Notes under the pieces: model-generated | Databases searched by the model: none | The model's input: the letters and a program-made list of their open reading frames with translations, nothing else | Told to the model about the DNA's origin: nothing | Made by a program: the position numbers and the translations under genes | Shown here: positions 1 through 6,860 of the stretch, piece by piece | Layout of the letters: the number at the start of each line of letters is the position of its first letter | Numbering within the stretch: position 1 is the first letter of the stretch | From: a virus | IMG/VR virus record: IMGVR_UViG_3300042934_000928 | Location: 1-38,609 of that record | DNA length: 38,609 bases | Reading direction: 5' to 3' (one strand)

Positions 1-1094
1 AACGAGACGTTGCCGAGCCTGCGCAGCGGATGAAACCGATTGGCGTTGGTTTGAAACATCAAGTACGGATAGCCGGTTTCAACTTGCTGCTTTCCGATCT
101 CGTTTAGATATTCCCGAGCACTTTTCGGCTCGCTCTTCCGGATCTTGTCGTTGGCCACGAGCTCGTCGTACATCTTATCAAAATCCACATCACTCATCTG
201 GATGCCGTATTCCTTTTTGATGTCGTAAGGGCTGAACTGATAGAAGTCTTCGCCCCGCTCAGCGAGCTCGAAGAAGATGTGCGGCACGATCAGGCCGGTC
301 GATAGCTTCTTGAGCCGGATCTTCTCGTCGGCGTTGTGCTTCTTGCTGTGGAGCAACTGATCGGCATCCAGGTGAAAGATCGATGCATAGGCCGCTCCGC
401 TGCCGTTGCGCTGACCCATTTGATCCCAAGCAGAGAAGGTGTCCTCCATCAGCTTGGCGACGACCATGATGCCCTTGGCGGCACCCTCGTAACCTTGGAT
501 TGGGTCGGACATGGCTCTGAGGTTCGACAGATTCACCGATACCCCACCACCGACCTTGGACAACTGACCGCAGCAGTTCAGCACATAGTTGATGCTGTTC
601 AGAGAATCGTCTGTAATGAGCAGGAAGCACGAGATGAGCTCGCCTCTACGGGCACGGCCGGCGTTCATGTAGGACGGAGTGGCCGGCTGGTATTCCTGCT
701 TCATGAGCGCATTGATATAGCGTCGGGCCCGGTCCATCCGGCCGGCTGCGTAATAGAGCGCCACGATCGTGTTATGATCTTCATAACTTTCAAGGTACTG
801 CTTCTTGTTGTTCGTCATCAGGGCATAGTCCTGATAGAATTTGCTGATCGCCATGAAGCTCTGGAATTTGAAGTTATAGGATGCAGCGATGCTGCGGATC
901 TCCAGGATCTCCTCCATGCTGTATTCCTTGAAGATCTCCTTGTAATAGTACCGGTTTTTGACCATCCATTTGAATCTGGCTTCATGCGATTTGAATTTTC
1001 GCATCTTGGCATCGACTTCCACCTGGAACTCGTCGATCGCTTGCAAATCATGCTCCAGCTGGTAAAAGCCATCTTCATGCCGCTGAAGAATCAT
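1..1094 (-). CDS. nrdE: Ribonucleotide reductase class Ib, large (alpha) subunit, 3' end cut by window edge
   Basis: Reduces ribonucleoside diphosphates to deoxyribonucleotides for phage DNA synthesis. I translated the first 364 codons from the ATG at 1094, one base after the nrdI stop. Family hallmarks in order: the SFMAISKFYQDYAL helix near residue 79, PATPSYMNAGRARRGELISCFLL at 137-159 (given in part: C156 is the first redox cysteine), the GGGVSVNLSNLRA loop at 182-194, and FSPYDIKKEYG near 287. The reading frame ends at GYPYLMF...RRLGNVS, just before the expected SNLCSE segment, so the radical-site and C-terminal cysteines lie off the left edge. There is no ATP-cone, as usual for NrdE. 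The product should work with NrdF, which I expect further left, and with NrdI encoded immediately upstream. Only the 3' truncation at the window edge is seen; the gene itself looks intact. Confidence 0.95.
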   Translation of the reverse strand, partial: MILQRHEDGFYQLEHDLQAIDEFQVEVDAKMRKFKSHEARFKWMVKNRYYYKEIFKEYSMEEILEIRSIAASYNFKFQSFMAISKFYQDYALMTNNKKQYLESYEDHNTIVALYYAAGRMDRARRYINALMKQEYQPATPSYMNAGRARRGELISCFLLITDDSLNSINYVLNCCGQLSKVGGGVSVNLSNLRAMSDPIQGYEGAAKGIMVVAKLMEDTFSAWDQMGQRNGSGAAYASIFHLDADQLLHSKKHNADEKIRLKKLSTGLIVPHIFFELAERGEDFYQFSPYDIKKEYGIQMSDVDFDKMYDELVANDKIRKSEPKSAREYLNEIGKQQVETGYPYLMFQTNANRFHPLRRLGNVS

Positions 1095-1095
1095 G

Positions 1096-1461
1096 TTATT
1101 TGACTCGATGTAACTCAAGACCTTTCACCCTTTCTAAGAAGTGTTGGACATCGCTCGGCCCGCCTGCAAGCTCAAATTTATGAATGATGGGAACACTGTA
1201 CCGGGATGAGATGATATCGGCGGCATGTGCAAACTTCGGCCAATTCCGGCTCCCGCTTGCGGCCACTCCTCGAAGATGATCCTTGTTATTTTCAATGAAA
1301 CGGATAACCTTTTCCGGCACTTCCCCGAACCCACAGGTATATGTGACCAGCACAAAGGCTTCGTCAACACGCAAACCATCTTCAATGCGCCTCACAGGCA
1401 AGCCAAGCTTGTGAACGAATTTATTTACCTTTCCGGTAAAACTGCTATACATAATTAGCAT
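1096..1461 (-). CDS. nrdI: NrdI flavodoxin-like protein for class Ib ribonucleotide reductase
   Basis: NrdI is a small flavodoxin that supplies oxidant for assembling the manganese-tyrosyl cofactor of NrdF. The 121-aa product starts MLIMYSSFTGKVNKF, the FMN-phosphate loop, and continues with VTYTCGFGEVPEKV and GVAASGSRNWPKFA, all typical NrdI segments. The ATG at 1461 is chosen because AGGGGTGAGAG lies just upstream; the same frame stays open to 1497, but that extension crosses the Shine-Dalgarno and operator. The stop is one nucleotide before the nrdE start, so the two are almost certainly co-translated. A sigma-A promoter and an operator-like palindrome precede it. Confidence 0.93.
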   Translation of the reverse strand: MLIMYSSFTGKVNKFVHKLGLPVRRIEDGLRVDEAFVLVTYTCGFGEVPEKVIRFIENNKDHLRGVAASGSRNWPKFAHAADIISSRYSVPIIHKFELAGGPSDVQHFLERVKGLELHRVK

Positions 1462-1475
1462 TCTCTCACCCCTGC

Positions 1476-1489
1476 GTAATACATTACAC
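1476..1489 (-). promoter_or_regulatory. Operator-like motif in the nrdI leader
   Basis: The minus strand reads GTGTAATGTATTAC. Its core GTAATGTATTAC is palindromic except for the central base pair. It lies downstream of the predicted -10 and just upstream of the nrdI Shine-Dalgarno, where a bound protein could block elongation or initiation. The same 14-bp pattern occurs at three other promoters in the window. Confidence 0.55.
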
Positions 1490-1508
1490 AAAAGCAATGG
1501 TAACTTTA

Positions 1509-1537
1509 ATTTTAATGGATAAAAAATATTAATTCAA
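1509..1537 (-). promoter_or_regulatory. Sigma-A-type promoter for nrdIE
   Basis: The minus strand has TTGAAT at 1537-1532 and TAAAAT at 1514-1509 with a 17-bp spacer. The region is very AT-rich compared with its surroundings. Predicted transcription starts near 1502, about 40 nt before the nrdI ATG. The preceding gene is separated by a terminator-like hairpin, which supports an independent unit. Confidence 0.65.
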
Positions 1538-1554
1538 GATATTGACATAGGGAA

Positions 1555-1580
1555 ACCCCAACACTACAGCATGTTGGGGT
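1555..1580 (-). terminator. Terminator-like hairpin ending the replication block
   Basis: ACCCCAACA and TGTTGGGGT form a perfect 9-bp stem with an 8-nt loop. On the minus strand the stem is followed by only three T residues (TTTCCC), so it may be leaky. It lies 12 nt after the stop of the 87-aa gene and before the nrdIE promoter. Confidence 0.6.
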
Positions 1581-1591
1581 ATAGATCATAT

Positions 1592-1855
1592 TTACCCGAT
1601 CCGGGGCGTGCCGGTCGGTCCTTGGTCTTTCCCTTTCGCATCGAGCACGACGAAGCTCGACCGCTGCAGCGCTTCTGCTGCCCCCAGGTGCTCAATGATC
1701 GCCTGGTTGTTGCGCACGACGAGCTGCGCATGCGGTGAAGGATCGTTGATGATATGATTGATTTTACGGGCGACCTCCAGGCGAAGTTGTGCCAACAACT
1801 CTTCCAGCTTCATACCATCCGGGTTGTCCCGTCCCATTAGAATTGGCTTTTCCAC
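1592..1855 (-). CDS. Hypothetical protein, 87 aa
   Basis: I do not recognise this protein. It starts (M)EKPILMGRDNPDGMKLEELL and is mainly helical for the first half, ending in a glycine/proline-rich tail (GKDQGPTGTPRIG). The GTG at 1855 is chosen because GAGGTGAGGA lies directly upstream and overlaps the end of the preceding gene; the open frame continues to 1891 but without a better site. It is the last gene before a terminator-like hairpin, so it belongs to the long replication-side operon rather than to nrdIE. Confidence 0.6.
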   Translation of the reverse strand: MEKPILMGRDNPDGMKLEELLAQLRLEVARKINHIINDPSPHAQLVVRNNQAIIEHLGAAEALQRSSFVVLDAKGKDQGPTGTPRIG

Positions 1856-1865
1856 GTTCCTCACC

Positions 1866-2360
1866 TCACAGGTTGATTTCGACAAACTCATAACGAGCGA
1901 TCTGATTCGCTAGGGCAATGATGAATCCCGGCTGCCCCATCTTCGGCTCCAGCTGCCTCGACGGCGACCGGGAACCTTCATGCCCTTCGATCATTTGAAT
2001 GAGGGCGTCGATCACCTGCGAATGGAGCTCTTTGCCATGCTCACGGATGATGCTGCTGATGGTGATCGGATGCAGGTGCTTCAGATCATCCGGCATGCTG
2101 TTGAGTGTCATGTCGCTGAACAGGACTGCCGTAAGCATCATGTCTCGGTACGGTCCGCCGGTACCTTCACGGACCAACATCTCATTGACAAGCTTGAATA
2201 CCTTCTTCACATGCGTCACGAGCTTTTCGTCTTGATAGAAGGCTTCTGGTGCAGTGGACAACATGTTCTCTGCGAATGCGTTGATGTCAGTGCTGATAAT
2301 CAAATCCAGCTCCGGGCGAAAAATCATAACGGCTTCTTTTACATTAACTGGCATACTCAT
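1866..2360 (-). CDS. Degenerate HD-domain-like protein, 164 aa
   Basis: The layout recalls HD-superfamily phosphohydrolases: H50 in THVKKVFKLVNEML, an AVLFSDMT segment at 78-85 where the family normally has HD, HP at 97-98, H127 in MIEGHEGSRSP, and ALANQIARYEF at 149-159 where LADYIA is usual. The histidine of the defining HD pair is a serine (S82-D83) and the last aspartate position is asparagine, so hydrolase activity is doubtful. This assignment rests on pattern memory only. The ATG at 2360 follows AAGGGGA; a second ATG six bases on (2354) has better spacing. The stop overlaps the Shine-Dalgarno region of the next gene. A role in nucleotide metabolism would fit the nearby nrd genes but is inference. 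Confidence 0.6.
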   Translation of the reverse strand: MSMPVNVKEAVMIFRPELDLIISTDINAFAENMLSTAPEAFYQDEKLVTHVKKVFKLVNEMLVREGTGGPYRDMMLTAVLFSDMTLNSMPDDLKHLHPITISSIIREHGKELHSQVIDALIQMIEGHEGSRSPSRQLEPKMGQPGFIIALANQIARYEFVEINL

Positions 2361-2368
2361 CGATCCCC

Positions 2369-2620
2369 TTATCTTCCCATGTTTTCTTGTGCACAGCTAA
2401 CGTGTGCTTCGTTGCGGATTTCCCAATCCAGACTGTTCATCCAAGCCCCGTTGTTTCCCCTCGGGGACTTGGAGGTCGGCTCCTTCACATTCAGACCGCA
2501 GTAGCGGCAGTACACGGGGGCATTTAGCGATCGTGCCGCCTGCTGCATGGCAATCTGATTGAAGTCTTTGGCGATCGATGCGGCCGGCTTGAACATGACG
2601 TGGCCCTTAAACTTCGCCAT
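2369..2620 (-). CDS. Small protein with C-x2-C and H-x2-C pairs, 83 aa
   Basis: No family recognised. CRYCG (C38, C41) and HVSC (H73, C76) form a plausible zinc-binding pair-of-pairs. The N-terminal half is basic and helical. The ATG at 2620 is chosen from GGGGTGG six bases upstream; the frame is open to 2635. It starts inside the end of the preceding cysteine-rich gene (14-nt overlap), so the two are probably translationally coupled and may act together. Confidence 0.6.
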   Translation of the reverse strand: MAKFKGHVMFKPAASIAKDFNQIAMQQAARSLNAPVYCRYCGLNVKEPTSKSPRGNNGAWMNSLDWEIRNEAHVSCAQENMGR

Positions 2621-3233
2621 CGTCATCCACCCCATCCGGCTTCCGGAATTGGAAGCATCTGATCCCTTCCTCGGTCAGGCTGACATCGGTCAGAACCCGC
2701 TCGCCTTTGCTCTTCCCGTTGAGGAAATACTCGAACGTTCGACCGATGTAGTCCCGCAGCGGCTCAAAGTCCGTGGTCCCACGTTCTTCGTCGTAATGGA
2801 TTACACGACCGTCAGGAACCTTATAAAGACGAACAAGGCCGAGACCCTCCTCGGTTTCATAATGGATTTCAAACTTGCCGAAATCCAGATCGATCCGTTC
2901 CCGCCGGATCATACGAGACAACACAGACGGTGTGTGCAGATCCCGCTTGCAGAGCAGCGATTGCTCCGTGAGTACACACTTACGGCAAGCCTCGTGCGCC
3001 GAGTTATACGAGCGGCATTTGTAACACAGCGGGCATTCCTCGAAGGCGGGGCAATAATGGACCACCTGGTGCCGAGGCCGGTTGAGCGGATCCTCGCTAC
3101 TCAGGTTGACTCTCTTGCCGGGCTTGAGCGTTTCGCCCTTCTTCGCCTGAGAATGCTTGTATTCCTCCACGAGCTCATGCCGCTGTGATCTGGTTAATCC
3201 ACCTTTGTAAATACGCTGCAGCATATCATCCAT
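2607..3233 (-). CDS. Cysteine-rich metal-binding hypothetical protein, 208 aa
   Basis: No family recognised. Residues 61-95 contain seven cysteines spaced C-x5-C-x2-C-x2-C-x9-C-x2-C-x8-C (C61, C67, C70, C73, C83, C86, C95), which looks like a zinc or iron-sulfur site. The remainder (100-208) is acidic and charged without a visible motif. The ATG at 3233 follows AAGGGGA at good spacing. The gene is embedded in the small-gene string downstream of the helicase and overlaps the next gene, itself a C-x2-C protein. Confidence 0.65.
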   Translation of the reverse strand: MDDMLQRIYKGGLTRSQRHELVEEYKHSQAKKGETLKPGKRVNLSSEDPLNRPRHQVVHYCPAFEECPLCYKCRSYNSAHEACRKCVLTEQSLLCKRDLHTPSVLSRMIRRERIDLDFGKFEIHYETEEGLGLVRLYKVPDGRVIHYDEERGTTDFEPLRDYIGRTFEYFLNGKSKGERVLTDVSLTEEGIRCFQFRKPDGVDDDGEV

Positions 3234-3254
3234 GGTACATTCCCCTTACTTGTC

Positions 3255-3590
3255 TTATTCTTCGAACCCGAGATCCATCAGATCTTTTAACGTCAGCGGA
3301 ATTTTGCGATCCTTGTTCGGATCCTTCTCCGCTTCTTCGAGCTTCTGCACCCACTTGTCGTTTTCATTGGCCATCTCATCGACACGGGCTTGCAGCTCCC
3401 TGATCCGGTTGACCACTTCGATCATACGGCCGGTCGGCGGCTCACCTTTGATCTTCGGCAGCGAGTTGTATTCTTGATTCAGTTTGGCCAGCTCCGTCTG
3501 AGCGCCTTTGATTTCCATTTTGTTCATGGAGATTTTATTATTCATTTGCTCTTCGATTTGAGCCAAGGTTTTGGATGGTCCGACTAACAT
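3255..3590 (-). CDS. Coiled-coil hypothetical protein, 111 aa
   Basis: A long amphipathic helix with heptad character runs from about residue 8 to 45 and again from 55 to 92 (EVVNRIRELQARVDEMANENDKWVQKL in part), suggesting oligomerisation. The middle PPTGRM segment could be a hinge. The ATG at 3590 is preceded by GAGGAG about ten bases upstream. No function can be named; it lies between a lectin-like gene and the cysteine-rich gene. Confidence 0.6.
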   Translation of the reverse strand: MLVGPSKTLAQIEEQMNNKISMNKMEIKGAQTELAKLNQEYNSLPKIKGEPPTGRMIEVVNRIRELQARVDEMANENDKWVQKLEEAEKDPNKDRKIPLTLKDLMDLGFEE

Positions 3591-3610
3591 GGTGGATTCA
3601 CTCCTCTGGA

Positions 3611-4573
3611 TTATTTGAAATAGGTGACAAAGAAATTGTCGATCAAAGCTTCGATGGCGCCGGAATTGGATGTGGCGCTTTCGAACAGCAGTTGCCGCAA
3701 AGACTGCGTGGAGTCGTATGGCGTGCTGAGCGTCTTGCCGTTGTATGCGATCGTCATGTTGCCGTTACCGTCGCCATCGATCTTCAGTTTGGATGCAGGC
3801 AAGAAGATGATGCCGTTATGCAGTTTCAAGAGATCAACAGGCTTGATGTCGAATCCGAGTGTACGCTGCACGGTTCGCTCCACGAAGATGATCTCATCTT
3901 GCGTGATGAACAGGATACCGATGCCTTTGAGATCTACCATAAACAGCGTTGGCGTAACATCGCTCTTGCGGGTCGGTGCAATGTTCAGTTCAATCGTAAA
4001 CTTCGCACCGGCCGGGATTGGCGAAGAAAACGTCTGCTGAAAGTCCTGCAGATCATAACACTTCTTCGCTTCATCGTAGATAGCCGTGCCGCTTTCGAAT
4101 CCAACCGGCGGCTCGAAGCTGTCGAACGTCGTGCCGATCAATGTCTGAGAGATCACCGGTGGCTTGTAGTTTTGCTCCAGCTTGGCTAGGTTGTTGCCTT
4201 TCAGGCCGGCATCGTAAATGTCGCTAGGTTGAACAATATCCATCCCGAGCGGATTTTTGTTGGCCGTCTCACTGATGAGGCCGATGACAATGTTCTCACT
4301 GGCCAGTTTGTTATTCTTGATTTCGAAGATCCATTTCTGGTCCGGCGCATAGCGGATCCGGTGGAAGTCGATATCGTGTCCCTGTGCGGTAGCGGCGAAA
4401 TGGAAGACGCCGGATTTGGATTCGGAACGAACCACTTCACCATCCAGAATCTCTGCAATCTTGGCCGTAAACATCATTTCGTTTCGACCTTGCACCAGGG
4501 TGTAGCTCGAAGGATGAAAGGAACACTCCAAGCGGTGTTTCTTCTCTTCATCAAAGTAGTATGAGAATATCAT
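3611..4573 (-). CDS. Probable concanavalin/LamG-like beta protein, 320 aa
   Basis: Not confidently assigned. The C-terminal half (about residues 145-320) has alternating beta strands with a pattern seen in LamG/concanavalin-like domains: FDSFEPP...GTAIYDEAKKCYDL, then a TIELNIAP strand, FMVDLKGIGILFITQDEIIFV, and a closing EALIDNFFVTYFK strand. No catalytic motif or signal peptide is evident. Two ATGs compete: 4579, which overlaps the upstream stop and sits only two bases from GGGAGGGG, and 4573, which has normal spacing and is preferred. A lectin-like protein is unusual among replication-side genes; it could be a minor virion component made early, or something host-directed. Both are guesses. 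Confidence 0.6.
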   Translation of the reverse strand: MIFSYYFDEEKKHRLECSFHPSSYTLVQGRNEMMFTAKIAEILDGEVVRSESKSGVFHFAATAQGHDIDFHRIRYAPDQKWIFEIKNNKLASENIVIGLISETANKNPLGMDIVQPSDIYDAGLKGNNLAKLEQNYKPPVISQTLIGTTFDSFEPPVGFESGTAIYDEAKKCYDLQDFQQTFSSPIPAGAKFTIELNIAPTRKSDVTPTLFMVDLKGIGILFITQDEIIFVERTVQRTLGFDIKPVDLLKLHNGIIFLPASKLKIDGDGNGNMTIAYNGKTLSTPYDSTQSLRQLLFESATSNSGAIEALIDNFFVTYFK

Positions 4574-4578
4574 GAACA

Positions 4579-5118
4579 TTACCCCTCCCGCTTCGAAATG
4601 GCCATTTGCGAGCTGTCTTTCCAGCTCTGGAGATCCACAGCGATTGGCACGGCCACGCTGCCTTTGGGCAACATGGTTACGACCTTGGTCGCCTCGTCGA
4701 ATCGAACATCGTTGCGCAGGCCGAACACATGGGCGATAAAGCCGCCTGCATCAAACTCCAGCGCCGCCAGCTCGATCGTGTGAGCCTGCAGGTCGCCAAA
4801 CATCTCAGCATTGCGCTGCTTCAGCTCATTGATAATCCGGGTGTAATCGTTTTTCAGTCCCAGGTGACGGTCCATGCGTTGCTTGGCTACCCGGATCTGC
4901 TCTGCCTTATCGGCTGGCACCTCCGGGAATATGGCCGCTTCAATTTCCAAGTTGCGGATCAGCTCGGCCTCATCGACAATATCGTTCATGATCCGAGTCA
5001 ACTGCGCCTGATAAGCGCTCATCGTGTCTTCCAGCCGCACTTGCTGCTGGATTTCACCGGCGATCAATCGTCGCAAGTATTTCTGCTGCATTTCAAAGTC
5101 CTGTGCGACTACATCCAC
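4579..5118 (-). CDS. Coiled-coil hypothetical protein, 179 aa
   Basis: Residues 5-115 are almost uninterrupted charged helix (DFEMQQKYLRRLIAGEIQQQ and following), followed by a smaller beta-rich end with TKVVTMLPKGSVAVPIAVDL near 144-163. The start is GTG at 5118 because GGAGGG lies eight bases upstream and no in-frame ATG is near. The stop overlaps the first possible ATG of the next gene. No family recognised; an oligomeric scaffold or virion-associated role is possible but unsupported. Confidence 0.6.
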   Translation of the reverse strand: MDVVAQDFEMQQKYLRRLIAGEIQQQVRLEDTMSAYQAQLTRIMNDIVDEAELIRNLEIEAAIFPEVPADKAEQIRVAKQRMDRHLGLKNDYTRIINELKQRNAEMFGDLQAHTIELAALEFDAGGFIAHVFGLRNDVRFDEATKVVTMLPKGSVAVPIAVDLQSWKDSSQMAISKREG

Positions 5119-5132
5119 TTGTAATGCCCTCC

Positions 5133-5465
5133 TTATAGATTCAATTCAAATTGGGTGAAGCTCATTTGTCTTCTGCGCCGCTTCCGCATAATATCCGGAT
5201 CCGTCGGCAAGAAGAGCTGACGCTCGTTGAGCTTCTGACGACAGCGGCGGATATCCTCCGGCGGTGTCGCATACACCATATCTTCCAAGCTGACGCAACT
5301 ATCATAGGTGCGCCAGTACAGGTAGATCAGAATATTGTCGCTGTTTCGGGCCGCCTCGTTTTGCTGCAGAAGATCGAAGACTCGCTGCTGAATGGTATTG
5401 AGGCTCGCTCGTTCAACTTGCCGGGGCGCTATTTCGCCAAATAGATCCCTGATTTCATCTGACAT
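5133..5465 (-). CDS. Small helical phage protein resembling the ARxSDN-type HTH-like family, 110 aa
   Basis: The core is QQRVFDLLQQNEAARNSDNILIYLYW (in part) at about 26-51 followed by EDIRRCRQKLNERQLFLP at 70-87. I recall this layout, 'aR.sDn.Li..vW ... i.R.RqkLn', from small phage proteins near replication genes; their function is unknown to me and a winged-helix DNA-binding role is only plausible. A run of basic residues (KRRRR, 95-99) near the C-terminus supports nucleic-acid binding. The ATG at 5465 is chosen for the CAGGAGG just upstream; the frame is open to 5546, inside the helicase gene, but without a site. It directly follows the helicase gene. Confidence 0.65.
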   Translation of the reverse strand: MSDEIRDLFGEIAPRQVERASLNTIQQRVFDLLQQNEAARNSDNILIYLYWRTYDSCVSLEDMVYATPPEDIRRCRQKLNERQLFLPTDPDIMRKRRRRQMSFTQFELNL

Positions 5466-5520
5466 GCGTTCATCCTCCTGTGAATGAAATTGATATATGA
5501 TCTCCTTGCGGAGTAATATC

Positions 5521-6612
5521 CTAAGCTTGGTTAATGAGTGATGCATAGCGGCGGCAATCTTCGATCGGCGCCTCTACCACGTAGTTCCAGTCCGGCGTGA
5601 ACTCGTAGAAGCGAGTCCCTTTGAAGCTGCCGAATTTGTTTTTCCCAATGAAGTTTTCAATGACGGGCATCTTCCGTTCCTCGTCTTCGTTAATCCAGTA
5701 CACGGTTGCATTTTCGGCTTTCACGCCTACCTCGCTGTATAGGAGGCAGATCAGGTTGGCCTCGTACTGAAGCTCGATCGTATCTTTTAGATCCTCGACG
5801 GTCGGTCGCTTGTTACCGGTCTTTCTCAAGTGCGCCGTACACATGACAACGGCGTTGTAGGTGACGCTCCACTTCTTGATAAACTTGGCCACATATGTGT
5901 TCTTGGCGTCGGTATTGGTGAACTTCTCGCTCTCGACGGTCAAGTCATTGAACGAGTCGATGGCAATGACGATCCTTGCTCCTTCCGGTAGCGTCATGAT
6001 GATGTCCTTGATGTGCTGCTCGATGCCTTCGACAGATGTAGTCTTATTGGAATCGAACATGCCGAAGCGATCTGTATGGCGGAATAGGTTCTTCATGCCT
6101 TCGTTCCGCCGCTCTAAGATGTCTTTCTGATCCGCAAAGCGCTCAGGCTGCTTCGCTTGTGCGATAGTTATGCGCTGATCGCAACTAATGTACCGAGGCA
6201 TGAGCTCGTTGTTGCTGTCATCCAGGGAGTGATAAGATACGTATACCCTGTCATTGCGCTCGGCCATCTGCTTGCAGATCTGGAGCATCAGGGCGGATTT
6301 CCCGACGTTCGGTGCGGCCGCAAACAGGATCAGGCCCGGCTGTGCGCCACCTTCGATCGCTTGGTCAAGCAGATCGAATCCGGTGGAAAGACCGCCTCTG
6401 GACCCTCGACTCCAAGCGTACTCATCCATCGCCAAGATGTTGGCGATCATTTGCCGCTCGATTATATTCAGCTCTCGGCCGAACAGTGCCCGCTCATCGA
6501 CGAGGATCAGCCGCTGCGGGTTGTTCGGGTCCTGGGCAAACACATTGACGGCGGACTCCGAACGCATCTGCTCGTTAATCTGGCGCATGACATCTTCAAA
6601 GCTTTGGCTCAT
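5521..6612 (-). CDS. DnaB/RecA-type replicative helicase, short form (363 aa)
   Basis: Hexameric DNA helicase core. GGLSTGFDLLDQAIEGG at 73-89 opens the RecA fold, Walker A is APNVGKS at 100-106, Walker B is IVIAIDS at 214-220 (D219), MCTAHLRKTG matches motif H3, and DLKDTIELQYEANLICLLY and NKFGSFKG match the later motifs with the arginine/lysine-finger region. Only about 70 residues precede the core, so the DnaB N-terminal collar (primase/loader-interacting domain) is absent or replaced. The ATG at 6612 follows GGGGAGGGAGAGAG at eight bases. The gene comes after the primase in the same direction and is preceded by a structured leader, suggesting separate control of its translation. Confidence 0.92.
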   Translation of the reverse strand: MSQSFEDVMRQINEQMRSESAVNVFAQDPNNPQRLILVDERALFGRELNIIERQMIANILAMDEYAWSRGSRGGLSTGFDLLDQAIEGGAQPGLILFAAAPNVGKSALMLQICKQMAERNDRVYVSYHSLDDSNNELMPRYISCDQRITIAQAKQPERFADQKDILERRNEGMKNLFRHTDRFGMFDSNKTTSVEGIEQHIKDIIMTLPEGARIVIAIDSFNDLTVESEKFTNTDAKNTYVAKFIKKWSVTYNAVVMCTAHLRKTGNKRPTVEDLKDTIELQYEANLICLLYSEVGVKAENATVYWINEDEERKMPVIENFIGKNKFGSFKGTRFYEFTPDWNYVVEAPIEDCRRYASLINQA

Positions 6613-6701
6613 TCTTCTCTCTCCCTCCCCTGTGGCCCGGCTCTCCCCTTGCGCATAGCTGCTTCTTGAACTCGCTCTGTATCAGGTATCGAAGGTGACA
6701 T
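6609..6701 (-). CDS. Possible 30-aa leader peptide overlapping the helicase start
   Basis: An ATG at 6701 opens a frame (MSPSIPDTERVQEAAM...) whose TGA overlaps the helicase ATG as ATGA, the usual sign of translational coupling. There is an in-frame TAG just upstream and no convincing Shine-Dalgarno, so it may be chance. It crosses the 3' arm of the long leader stem, so if translated, ribosomes would open that structure. Confidence 0.25.
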   Translation of the reverse strand: MSPSIPDTERVQEAAMRKGRAGPQGREREE

Positions 6702-6746
6702 CTGAAAAAGCTATCCCATGCGCAAGGGGAGCTGGCGAACTCCCCT
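6643..6746 (-). promoter_or_regulatory. Helicase leader with alternative hairpins
   Basis: In minus-strand RNA, segment A (AGGGGAG, 6746-6740 with one flanking base), B (CUCCCCUUGCGCAU, 6731-6718), C (AUGCGCAAGGGGAG, 6656-6643) and the helicase Shine-Dalgarno GGGGAGGGAG (6630-6621) can pair in different ways. A with B gives a 7-bp hairpin with an 8-nt loop. B with C gives a 14-bp stem, extended by AGCU/AGCU (6712-6709 with 6660-6657). B could also pair with the Shine-Dalgarno. This is what attenuators and translational switches look like. No known riboswitch class was recognised. Confidence 0.5.
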
Positions 6747-6790
6747 CACTTGGTGTATGTCAGGAGGCGGGAGCGGGATGCGACACCCAC

Positions 6791-6844
6791 TCCTGGCTGG
6801 ATACGTTACGTGATACTACGTGATCTTACGTGATCCACCCAGGA
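6791..6844. repeat. Three tandem 10-bp repeats (iteron-like)
   Basis: TTACGTGATA, CTACGTGATC and TTACGTGATC lie head to tail at 6806-6815, 6816-6825 and 6826-6835, matching YTACGTGATM, so each copy is about one helical turn from the next. They are flanked by TCCTGG (6791-6796) and CCAGGA (6839-6844). The position between primase and helicase would suit an origin or a binding site for a replication regulator, but nothing else proves this. Confidence 0.5.
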
Positions 6845-6860
6845 AAGGGGGTCGCTATCG

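Noticed and set aside
336-1103. 255-aa open frame on the plus strand
   Set aside because: Antisense to nrdE, whose translation contains unmistakable family motifs.
6806-6835. CRISPR-like repeat
   Set aside because: The three 10-bp copies are directly adjacent with no spacers; iteron or operator repeats fit better.
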